Assembly (NCBI GenBank): GCA_946405485.1
Contig: CAMJHJ010000043.1
Span: 1-13,296, forward strand
Reading direction: 5' to 3'
Length of the DNA stretch: 13,296 nucleotides
DNA from: an uncultured Bacteroidales bacterium
Lineage (GTDB): Bacteria; Bacteroidota; Bacteroidia; Bacteroidales; UBA932
Shown here: in pieces, positions 5,694-13,296 of the stretch
Layout of the letters: each line of letters starts with the position of its first letter
How positions within the stretch are numbered: position 1 is the first letter of the stretch
Notes under the pieces: generated by a model
Seen by the model: the letters and a program-made list of their open reading frames with translations, nothing else
Databases searched by the model: none
Told to the model about the DNA's origin: nothing
Program-made: the position numbers and the translations under genes

Positions 5694-8576
5694 TCAGAAC
5701 GATGCACGCAGTCCGAACGAATAACCCCTGTAGGAAGGCTCACCGTTGACAGTGGTCTGCCGGTAGATGCGGTTCGGAGCGAACTGGATCGGGTTCGTGC
5801 AATCCACGTAAAGCTGCAAGCCGCTCATGAGCATCTTCTTGCAAACCTTTTCAGGAAGGGAATAGCTGAGCTGGACCTTCCGCAGCTGGAAGAACGAGTT
5901 GTCATACATCCAGAACGTGGAACGCCGGTTGTTGTTGTTCGCAGCCGCCGTGGTCAGGGCCGGCCACTTCGCATTCGGATTCTGGGGCGTCCAGGAGTCC
6001 TTTACATGCGTCGGATACGGATCCGTCGCATCAACCCAATAGTAGTTGTTCTCGATGAAGGTCGCATAATCCTTACCCCAGTTGGCGTTGCCGAGGGCAT
6101 AGAGGGTGAAGCCCTTGTAAGAGAGTTTCAACTGCACGCCGCCGGTGAACGGAGGATTCCATTTGCGGACGAAGATCTGGTCGTTGTCGTCGATCTTGTT
6201 GTCGCCGTTCTGGTCCTTGTACTTGATGTCGCCGGGACGGACATCACCATAGGTCTGGAGCGGGCTGCTGGCGATCTCTTCCGCGCTCTGGAAAAGTCCC
6301 AGGGACTCGAGGGCCCAGGTCCCGTCGACCGGATGGCCGACGCGGTACAGGTAATCCTCATCGTAGATCTCGCTGCGGACGTCCATGTTGGATTTGACAT
6401 ACATGATGTTCGCCGCCGCAAAGACGCTGAAGTCTCCCCAGCGTTTGTTCAGGGACAGACCGGCCTCGATGCCGCGGTAGCTGTCCACGTTGTAGTTCTC
6501 ATACGGAGTATAAGCGGAGTAGAAACCGGGCCAGAGCGTATTGGCGCGGACCACCTGTCCGGAGTACTTCTCGTAGAACCCGTTCACTTCGAAACCGAGG
6601 ACATTGCCGAACAACTGGCCCTCGATTCCGCCGGTGATCTCGTTACGCCGCTCCAGCCGGAGGTTCTCATTTCCGCCCCGGCTTGCGATACGGCCGGACT
6701 GACTGCGTCCGCTGTCATTCCAATAGAAAGTGCCGGAGCCGCCGTAGATGGCGTCATACAGGAAGAAGCCGTCGATACCGACGTCCCCCTTCAGGATACC
6801 GCCGTTCACGTGGAGTTTCAGGTAGTCCACGAAGGAAAGGCCCTGCATGAACTCTTCATTGCTCACGATCCACGCCACGCCTGCGGTCGGAGAGAACTCG
6901 CGGTTGTGACCGGGAGCCAGCTTGACCGAATTGGCGTAGTTGCCGCTGAAGTCGACGATGTAGCGCTTGTCATACGAATAGCTCGCCTGGAAGCCCAGGT
7001 GGGCCTGCTTCAAACCTTGGAACTGCGCTTCCGTACCTTCGGTCTCAGTATCGTTGTCAGCATTACCGAGACGCCATTTATATTGGTTCGCGAAGGCCAG
7101 GACATTGGCCGTCACATGATGGACGTCATCGAAGGTCCGGTCGTAACTCAGCGTGGAAGAGAATCCCATCCTGCGCTGGAAGTACGGGGTGGCTACGGTC
7201 TTGGTGCCAGGACGGCTGTCGGTACCGATCTGCGTGATCGCCGTGATCTTGTCCTCATCCTCCGCCCAGGTCGGCTGGTACACGGATACATTGTTATAAA
7301 CTGTCTCGTTGAAGAAGATGCCATAGTCGAAACTCATGTTCGTATGGAAGGACAGGCCTTCCGTGATGGCATCCAGGTCAAAGTTGAGACGGTCGTTGAA
7401 AGTGTACCGGCGGCCGACGCCGTTGAACAGTCCGCCCGCATATCCGTTCGAGAATGCCGACGAGGTGTAGTTGGTCGTTCCTCCGAAGATGAACTGACCG
7501 TCCACATCGTTCTTGCGGGCGAGGAGAACCTTATTCTCCGAATCGATCAGGTTGATCGGAAGGAGAGGGGCATAGAGGTTGGGTCTCGTCGTGTAGGCGG
7601 CGTTCCAGAAGTTTCCGCGGCCGGTCTTGTTGTCCCGGAACATCGCGGTGGCATCCACCTCGGTGTTGATCCAGTCGTTGATCTTCAGGTCGATGTTCGT
7701 ACGGACATTGATGGTGTTGTTCCTGGCCGATTTCCACTGACCGAAATCGATGAGGGATCCCTGGGAATTGAAACCGGCGTTCACATAGTACTTGACCATC
7801 TTGTTACCTCCGCTGAATTCCGCATTGATGTCATAGTAGTTCTTGGATTTACGGAGCCATTGGTCCGAATAGAACTCCATGGACGGATAGCGATAGGGAT
7901 TGCCGTTGCGATAGTTCGCAATCTCCTCGTCGCTGTACAGGGGATCGAGGCCGTCGTTGGCACGCGCCTGGTTATACCAGGTCATGTAATCGGCCGAACC
8001 CATATAGGAAGGAAGCTCGATCGGAGATCGAAGGCCGTAGTTGAAATCCACGCTGGCCTTGCTCTTTCCCACGTAACCGCGCTTGGTCGTAATCATGATC
8101 ACGCCGTTGATGGCCTGGGTACCGTAAAGTACCGCGGCGTTTGCATCCTTGAGGACGGTGATGGATTCGACCTCGGACATCCGCAGCGTGCTGATGTCAC
8201 GGGGCAGTCCGTCGACGATGAAAAGGGTGTTACCCGACTGGGTTCCCGTTCCGGTCTCGGAGGCGACGTCGATACCGACACCGATACCACGGATATTGTT
8301 GGCACCCATCACACCGACGATGCGGCCGGTCGTGACATCGTTGATCCAAATGTTGTGGTCGTATTGGCCGACTTTACTGACATCCAGTTTGCCGACGGCA
8401 CTCACGATCTCATCCTTGCCTGCCTTGCGGAAGGGCATGTCGACCAGCTCCTCCCCGCCAAACATCGGGTCGGTTGCGGACAGGGTGTCTTTCTGCGCAA
8501 AGGAGTCGGCGGCGCCGATAAACAGGAAGGCCGCCAGGACAGTCAATATTTTCTGAATCGTTGTTTTCATAATCAA
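5694..8576 (-). CDS. SusC-like TonB-dependent transporter, short N-terminus (second pair)
   Basis: The protein has 960 residues, and the leader ends at SFA/Q (about 27/28). The TonB-dependent plug covers about 50-168, with NNIRGIG, LFIVDGLPRDIS and the SusC signature VLKDANAAVLYGTQAINGVI followed by MITTKRG. The rest is the 22-strand barrel, ending FGLRASF with the terminal aromatic residue used for outer-membrane assembly. Only about 20 residues separate the leader from the plug, so the carboxypeptidase-regulatory-like domain of typical SusC proteins (about 80-90 residues) is absent; DEIVSAVG (about 55-62) may serve as the TonB box. A calcium-loop-like segment DQNGDNKIDDNDQ lies near 790-802. 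Role: TonB-powered import of glycan fragments across the outer membrane with the SusD at 3913. Start is the ATG at 8576 or the in-frame ATG at 8570 (MIMK...). Confidence 0.95.
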   Translation of the reverse strand: MIMKTTIQKILTVLAAFLFIGAADSFAQKDTLSATDPMFGGEELVDMPFRKAGKDEIVSAVGKLDVSKVGQYDHNIWINDVTTGRIVGVMGANNIRGIGVGIDVASETGTGTQSGNTLFIVDGLPRDISTLRMSEVESITVLKDANAAVLYGTQAINGVIMITTKRGYVGKSKASVDFNYGLRSPIELPSYMGSADYMTWYNQARANDGLDPLYSDEEIANYRNGNPYRYPSMEFYSDQWLRKSKNYYDINAEFSGGNKMVKYYVNAGFNSQGSLIDFGQWKSARNNTINVRTNIDLKINDWINTEVDATAMFRDNKTGRGNFWNAAYTTRPNLYAPLLPINLIDSENKVLLARKNDVDGQFIFGGTTNYTSSAFSNGYAGGLFNGVGRRYTFNDRLNFDLDAITEGLSFHTNMSFDYGIFFNETVYNNVSVYQPTWAEDEDKITAITQIGTDSRPGTKTVATPYFQRRMGFSSTLSYDRTFDDVHHVTANVLAFANQYKWRLGNADNDTETEGTEAQFQGLKQAHLGFQASYSYDKRYIVDFSGNYANSVKLAPGHNREFSPTAGVAWIVSNEEFMQGLSFVDYLKLHVNGGILKGDVGIDGFFLYDAIYGGSGTFYWNDSGRSQSGRIASRGGNENLRLERRNEITGGIEGQLFGNVLGFEVNGFYEKYSGQVVRANTLWPGFYSAYTPYENYNVDSYRGIEAGLSLNKRWGDFSVFAAANIMYVKSNMDVRSEIYDEDYLYRVGHPVDGTWALESLGLFQSAEEIASSPLQTYGDVRPGDIKYKDQNGDNKIDDNDQIFVRKWNPPFTGGVQLKLSYKGFTLYALGNANWGKDYATFIENNYYWVDATDPYPTHVKDSWTPQNPNAKWPALTTAAANNNNRRSTFWMYDNSFFQLRKVQLSYSLPEKVCKKMLMSGLQLYVDCTNPIQFAPNRIYRQTTVNGEPSYRGYSFGLRASF

Positions 8577-8591
8577 TGGGGTATTACACTG

Positions 8592-10418
8592 CTACCAGCC
8601 TGGATTCTGCGGGAAACCTGCAGACATCTTGGTGTACTTGACCTGGATGGGCAGCCAGTTCATCTTGGGAGAAGAAGCGACCCTTGTGATGTGCACCTCT
8701 TCCCGCAGGTTCGCGGGCTTGCCGTCGGCGCCGCGCTCGAAATCGAAGCGGGTCTTGGCCAGGTATCTCGGATCGGCGATCCGGTTCCAGCGACGGAGGT
8801 CGTCAAAACGCTGGGCCTCCATGATCAGTTCCACGGCACGTTCGCGCACGATCGCCTCGAAGAAGGTGTTCTTGTCGGAGACATACTTGGACGGAAGTGC
8901 CGGAACCTGGGCGCGGGCACGGACGGCCTCGAAAGCCTCGACGGCCGTCTTCGAATAAGTGGAAGCCTTGGCGGAAGGACCGCCGCCCGTCATGAAGTTC
9001 ACAGCCTCCGCATACATCAGGTAGATGTCCGCCATCCGCAGGTAAGGGATGCTGTGTACCAGGTTGTTGGCATTGGAGGTCTTGATGAAGTTCGGACCCA
9101 TGAGGTTGTATTTCCGGAAGTACAGGCCCGTGACGCTGCCGGCGCCGTAAGAGCCGCCGTTGCGGTGACGGCCGCCGTTGTAAAGCTGCGCATACTGGTC
9201 CGTACTGGCCGAGCCGATATTCTTGGAGATGCGGTCACCGTCCGTAATGATGGTCTTGTCGAAACGGGGGTCGCGGTTGGACCAGGGGTCAGCCGGGTTG
9301 TATCCCGAATCAGGATCGTCGATCGGAAGGCCGTTCTTCATTCCGTAGTTGTGGGTGATATTGGCCGTAGGGACATCCTGCTGCGAAGTTGAGGAGTTAC
9401 AGCCGAAAGAAGCGGGAACCGTGGCTCCCAGGCAGGACCAGTACACGCGGGAACGGTTGAACAGGGTCTCGTTCATCAGGACCTCCTTGCCGCCCGGACG
9501 GTTCCAGCCCGTCTTGCAGAAGATGCCCTCGTAATTCGCCCAGGTTTCGAGCTTATAGGTGCCCGTCTGTTCGCAAAGTGTCAGGCATTTGCCGAGAGCA
9601 TCGGCCGCCTGCTTCGCCAGGTCGGGGTTGAACTCGTTGCCCTTGCCGGCTTCTTCGTTCAGCATCGGGCTCGCTGCCCACAGCAGGGCCTTGCCCTGGA
9701 AGCCCAGGGCCCAGTGCTTGTTCACGCGGTAGTCGTTGTTACCCTTCGTCGCCTGACCGGCCGTCGTCTCGTCCCAGTGGTTGGGAAGCAACTCGGCGGC
9801 AGCGGCGAAGTCCTTCGCCATGTTGATAAAGCATTCCTGTGCGGTCAGGCGGTTATATTCCTCAGAAAACATATCCTCGGTCGCACCAATCGCATGGGTC
9901 ACATAGGGCATGCCGCCCCAGTAACGGCAGATCTGGTAATAGTGGAACGCGCGGAAGAACAGGGCCTGGCCTTTCAGGAGGTTCCGCTCCTCGTCCGTAC
10001 CCACGAACTCGCTGTCTTCCTTCTCCAGATGGTCGAGAGCCATGTTCGCCGTGCGGATGCCGTACCACGAGGCTTCCCAGATGCGCTGGTCACGGCCTTC
10101 ATTCGTGGTCGGGCTGAACTTCCCATAGAAATAGGTCTCATTGCCCCACCAGTTGCCGGTGTCGAAGTTGCTCGTAGCAATGGTCAGGTCCTCGTCAGCA
10201 AACGAATACCGGTTCCATGCACCGCCCTTGTCATAGCCCATCACCACGTTGTACAGCTGCTCGACAAAACCTTGGAAAGAGGTAAAGTTGCCGAATGCAT
10301 CATTTTCTGTGATGTCGGAGTCCGGAGCCTTGTCGAGATAATCCTCACAAGACACCGCCGTGCAAACGATCGAGAAAGCTGCTGCTATGCTCAATATAAT
10401 AGTGACAATCTTTTTCAT
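8592..10418 (-). CDS. SusD/RagB-family outer-membrane nutrient-binding lipoprotein (first pair)
   Basis: The protein has 608 residues. The leader ends TAVSC with Cys24, and the mature start CEDYLDKAPDSDIT is classic for SusD proteins. The TPR-like helix KGQALFFRAFHYYQICRYWG (about 149-168), RAVELIMEAQRFDDLRRW (about 527-544) and the ending FPQNPGW are family marks. Many Trp and Tyr residues occur in 70-120, as expected for a glycan-binding face, though the binding residues cannot be placed without a structure. It begins 13 bases after the stop of the SusC at 10432 and ends 15 bases before the next SusC, so it is co-transcribed with both. Expected role: surface lid and binding partner of the SusC encoded at 10432-13296. 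Confidence 0.96.
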   Translation of the reverse strand: MKKIVTIILSIAAAFSIVCTAVSCEDYLDKAPDSDITENDAFGNFTSFQGFVEQLYNVVMGYDKGGAWNRYSFADEDLTIATSNFDTGNWWGNETYFYGKFSPTTNEGRDQRIWEASWYGIRTANMALDHLEKEDSEFVGTDEERNLLKGQALFFRAFHYYQICRYWGGMPYVTHAIGATEDMFSEEYNRLTAQECFINMAKDFAAAAELLPNHWDETTAGQATKGNNDYRVNKHWALGFQGKALLWAASPMLNEEAGKGNEFNPDLAKQAADALGKCLTLCEQTGTYKLETWANYEGIFCKTGWNRPGGKEVLMNETLFNRSRVYWSCLGATVPASFGCNSSTSQQDVPTANITHNYGMKNGLPIDDPDSGYNPADPWSNRDPRFDKTIITDGDRISKNIGSASTDQYAQLYNGGRHRNGGSYGAGSVTGLYFRKYNLMGPNFIKTSNANNLVHSIPYLRMADIYLMYAEAVNFMTGGGPSAKASTYSKTAVEAFEAVRARAQVPALPSKYVSDKNTFFEAIVRERAVELIMEAQRFDDLRRWNRIADPRYLAKTRFDFERGADGKPANLREEVHITRVASSPKMNWLPIQVKYTKMSAGFPQNPGW

Positions 10419-10431
10419 ATCGCTGAATCTT

Positions 10432-13296
10432 TTAGAATGAGAGGTCGATGCCGAAGTTGATACGCTTCAGGGTCGGATAGGCACCCTGCGTGGCGCTGCC
10501 GCCCGAATAAGTCGTGGTACGGGCATCCGGCAGGTCGGACCAGAAGAAGAGGTCGTTTCCGTTGAGGAAGATCCTCAGGTTGTCGCAGTTGATCTTCTTC
10601 AGCAGGCCGACTCTCTTGAAAGTATAGCCCAGTTCGATCAACTGGAGACGGACGAACGAAGCATCGTAGTAATAGAAGTTGCCGATGAACTCACCGTTGG
10701 TCTTCCATCTGGGAAGGAAGGCCGTTCCGTTCGGGTTCTCCTTCGACCAGTAATCCTTGACATTCTCATAGACGATGTCATAGTCGCTGGTGTAGTTGTT
10801 CCATCCGATCGAACGGTTGGCGTTGTTGACGGCATAGAACTGGACCATGAAACTCAAGCCCTTCCAGTCTACGCCCAAAGCGAGCGATCCGGTATTCTGC
10901 GGGATCTCGGAATAGCCGACGGGCGGCGTATCTTCGGAACTCTTGATGATACCGTCCGCGTTGAAGTCTACGATATTGAAGTAGCCGGGCAGTTTCTGGC
11001 CGTCGTTGCTCTCCTGGGGAACGCTGGCGTAGATGTCGTCCCAACTCTTGTACATGCCGGCGGACAACTGCGTCCGCTGCTGGCCGATCTGATAGCCCTG
11101 ATTCTTCAGATAGAAGAACTGCAACTGGGGGTCGTCGCGGAACATGACCGTGTTCTCATTGTGGTTGGCCGTGATCTTGCCCCACAGCAGCAGGTCCTTG
11201 CCGATCTGCTTGTTGACACCGAACTCGATCTCGAAACCCTTGGCGTTGACCCGTCCCAGGTTAGCGGCAGGGGCCGTGGCACCGAAGAAGGCGGGGATTG
11301 AACGGCTGTCGCCGGACAGGATGATGTCGCTGCGCTTCTCAGTGAAGTAGTCGAAACTGAAGGTGATCAGGTCCTTCCAGGCACTGAGTTCCAGGCCGAA
11401 GTTCTGCTTCACCGCCGTCTCCCAGCGCAGGTCCGGATTGCCGAGCGTGCTCTCTCTATACATATAATAAGGGCTATATGCGCTGGTAGACTTTGCCAGG
11501 CGGGAACGACCGCCATAGGCGTAAGAGGTCACATAAGCCCAGCGGCCGCCGCCGGTATCGTCACCGACCTTACCGAGGGAGTAACGGAACTTCAGTTTAT
11601 TCATCCAGTCCGCCTTGAACCAGGGCTCATTGGAAACATACCAGCCCAGAGCGACGGACGGGAAGAACTCGAAACGGTAGCCCGGACCGAATTTTTCGGA
11701 TCCGTTGTAGGCGCCGTTCACCTCGAGCAGGTAGCGGCCGCCGTAATCATAGGTCAGACGGCCTACCCAGTCTTCGCGGTAGTTCGGGAACATGGAGCCA
11801 CGGGCATACTCTTCGCGCTTGAACACGCCCATCGCCGTCACGCCGTGCTTGCCGAACGTACGGGCGTAGTTCAACTGGGCCTGGTAGGTCAGGCGACGGA
11901 AGACAGGGATATAGCCCGCCCAGTTCGCATTCACGATTGTCTCGTAACGACGGGACACGACCTGGTAGGCCCAGTCATACTCGTCTTCCGGCACAGGCAT
12001 GTCGATGATGTATGCGCTCGGATCGGCGCCCGGGAAGTAGTTCTTATAGTTGATATACTTGTACGCCACGTTCGTACGGGCTTCGGAAGCACGGATGGAG
12101 TTGTTGATGTCATAGACACCGCCTTCCGTACGGATCGTGTTGTCATAGGTCGCACGCAGGCTCGCCTTGAGGCCCTTCGTGATGAAACTCAGGTCCTGCT
12201 CCAGGGCGAAACTCGCGTTGATCTGGGTCGTACGGGTCTGACGGAGACCCAGGTTGTACACGGCCGCCAGCGGGTTCGTAGAGCTGTTCGCACCGTCCGA
12301 ATAGGCGCCCCATCTCCCGTCTTCATACATCGGGAGGAACATGTTCGGCGCCAGGAAATAAGCAGCGGAATACATCCACTGGTCGGCACGGGACGTCGAT
12401 CCTTCGTTGTTCCAGTTCGTGTTCTTGCGGCTGAAGAAGCCCGCCAGATCGAATTTCAGGCGCGTCGTCTTCGTCAGGTCGAAGTCCACGTTCGAACGGA
12501 AGTTGAAACGGTCGAAATCGTAGTTCGGGCTGTAGGGTTTCCCGTTGTCATAATCACGGAACATGTCACCTTCGTGCATGTAGGCCAGCGATCCGAAATA
12601 CTTGATCTTTTTCGAACCGCCCTGGATGTTCGCGGAAACCTTGTGCGTATTCACCGAAAAGTCCTCGTACAGCTCCTTGGTCCAGTCCACATTCGGATAG
12701 ATCTGGGCATACTCGGCGCTCTGGGGCTTCTTGAAGCGTTCGACGATACGATAAGGAACATACGCGTCCCAAGAGACTTCGCTCAAGACACCTTCACGCT
12801 CGATGACGTCATTCTTGGTCATCATCGCATCATAGGAGTCCATCTTCGCAGGCTGCTTGGCGATCATCTTGCCCGTGACCGTATAGTTGAAGTTCAGGCG
12901 GGTCTTGCCTTCCTCACCGCGCTTGGTGGTGATGAGGATGACACCGTTCGCGCCCTTCACACCGAAGACGGCCGTCGCGGATGCGTCTTTCAAGATGGAA
13001 ATACGTTCGACTTCGTTGACGTCGACGTTGTTCATGTTGCGCTCCACACCGTCCACGAGGATCAGGGGACCGCCGCCATTCCATGTGTTCTTACCACGGA
13101 TGAAGAGGCTCGTCGCACTCTCACCGGTCGTGATACCGCCCGGCTCACCCGAGGATGTCAGGGAGACCAGACCCGGCGCCTGGCCGACAAGCGCTTCCGT
13201 CAAGTCCGTCGAGTTACCGGTCTTCCGGAGAGACTCGTTGCCCACCTGGGCGATAGAAGCCACGACGCTCTCCTTCTTCTGGGTGCCGTAACCGAC
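10432..13296 (-). CDS. SusC-like TonB-dependent transporter (first pair; 5' end outside window)
   Basis: 954 codons and a TAA stop are visible; the frame is open through the right edge, so the true start lies outside the window. The first visible residues, VGYGTQKKESVV, are the usual TonB-box segment of SusC proteins, so the leader and any carboxypeptidase-regulatory-like domain are missing only because of the window. The GTG at 13263 is inside the gene and is not a start. The plug shows ATSLFIRGKNTWN, PLILVDGVERNMNNVD and ISILKDASATAVFGVKGANG followed by VILITTKRG. The barrel ends INFGIDLSF. Expected role: import of glycan fragments across the outer membrane with the SusD starting 13 bases downstream. 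The plug is of the common SusC type, unlike the divergent plug of the second SusC. Confidence 0.96.
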   Translation of the reverse strand, partial: VGYGTQKKESVVASIAQVGNESLRKTGNSTDLTEALVGQAPGLVSLTSSGEPGGITTGESATSLFIRGKNTWNGGGPLILVDGVERNMNNVDVNEVERISILKDASATAVFGVKGANGVILITTKRGEEGKTRLNFNYTVTGKMIAKQPAKMDSYDAMMTKNDVIEREGVLSEVSWDAYVPYRIVERFKKPQSAEYAQIYPNVDWTKELYEDFSVNTHKVSANIQGGSKKIKYFGSLAYMHEGDMFRDYDNGKPYSPNYDFDRFNFRSNVDFDLTKTTRLKFDLAGFFSRKNTNWNNEGSTSRADQWMYSAAYFLAPNMFLPMYEDGRWGAYSDGANSSTNPLAAVYNLGLRQTRTTQINASFALEQDLSFITKGLKASLRATYDNTIRTEGGVYDINNSIRASEARTNVAYKYINYKNYFPGADPSAYIIDMPVPEDEYDWAYQVVSRRYETIVNANWAGYIPVFRRLTYQAQLNYARTFGKHGVTAMGVFKREEYARGSMFPNYREDWVGRLTYDYGGRYLLEVNGAYNGSEKFGPGYRFEFFPSVALGWYVSNEPWFKADWMNKLKFRYSLGKVGDDTGGGRWAYVTSYAYGGRSRLAKSTSAYSPYYMYRESTLGNPDLRWETAVKQNFGLELSAWKDLITFSFDYFTEKRSDIILSGDSRSIPAFFGATAPAANLGRVNAKGFEIEFGVNKQIGKDLLLWGKITANHNENTVMFRDDPQLQFFYLKNQGYQIGQQRTQLSAGMYKSWDDIYASVPQESNDGQKLPGYFNIVDFNADGIIKSSEDTPPVGYSEIPQNTGSLALGVDWKGLSFMVQFYAVNNANRSIGWNNYTSDYDIVYENVKDYWSKENPNGTAFLPRWKTNGEFIGNFYYYDASFVRLQLIELGYTFKRVGLLKKINCDNLRIFLNGNDLFFWSDLPDARTTTYSGGSATQGAYPTLKRINFGIDLSF

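Noticed and set aside
6006..9392. 1128-codon open frame on the plus strand
   Set aside because: It spans parts of the antisense of a SusC and a SusD gene and the gap between them, is codon-aligned with both, and has no family motif.
9714..10460. 248-codon plus-strand frame
   Set aside because: It is the antisense of the start of the SusD gene at 8592-10418 and of the SusC stop region, with no motif.
13261..13263. GTG as start of the first SusC
   Set aside because: The frame stays open upstream and already encodes the TonB-box segment VGYGTQKK, so the gene starts outside the window.

Overview
The window is part of a polysaccharide utilisation locus (PUL) from a GC-rich member of the Bacteroidota, most likely a gut- or rumen-type Bacteroidales. 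The grounds are SusC/SusD outer-membrane pairs, DUF1735-type surface lipoproteins, no clear Shine-Dalgarno sequences ahead of the starts, and a Bacteroides-type TTTG/TAnnTTTG promoter. The genus cannot be named from the sequence alone. Every supported gene is on the minus strand, so the window reads from right to left.

From 13296 down to 2851 there are five closely packed genes: a SusC-like transporter (its 5' end lies outside the window), its SusD partner, a second and structurally different SusC, a second SusD, and a surface lipoprotein of the DUF1735 + DUF5627 type. The gaps between them are only 13 to 20 bases, which indicates one operon. Its promoter would lie upstream of the window's right edge. 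A 14-bp hairpin at 2789-2830 follows the last gene and is a likely terminator.

Directly after the hairpin is a very good Bacteroides-type promoter (TTTG, 20 bp, TAACTTTA). It drives an enzyme gene that starts at 2711 and runs off the left edge. This is the most interesting gene here: a single reading frame, checked codon by codon with no stop, that joins a heparinase II/III-type polysaccharide lyase (about residues 25-640) to a GH88 unsaturated glucuronyl hydrolase (about residue 650 onward). It has one N-terminal signal peptide.

Together the genes suggest capture of a uronic-acid-containing polysaccharide at the cell surface by the lipoprotein and two SusCD transporters. In the periplasm, the fused enzyme would cut the chain by beta-elimination and then remove the 4,5-unsaturated uronyl residue that the cut creates. 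The polymer is not identifiable from this window. No sulfatase, regulator, further glycosidase, RNA gene, mobile element or CRISPR array is visible. The only non-coding stretch over 30 bases is 2712-2850.
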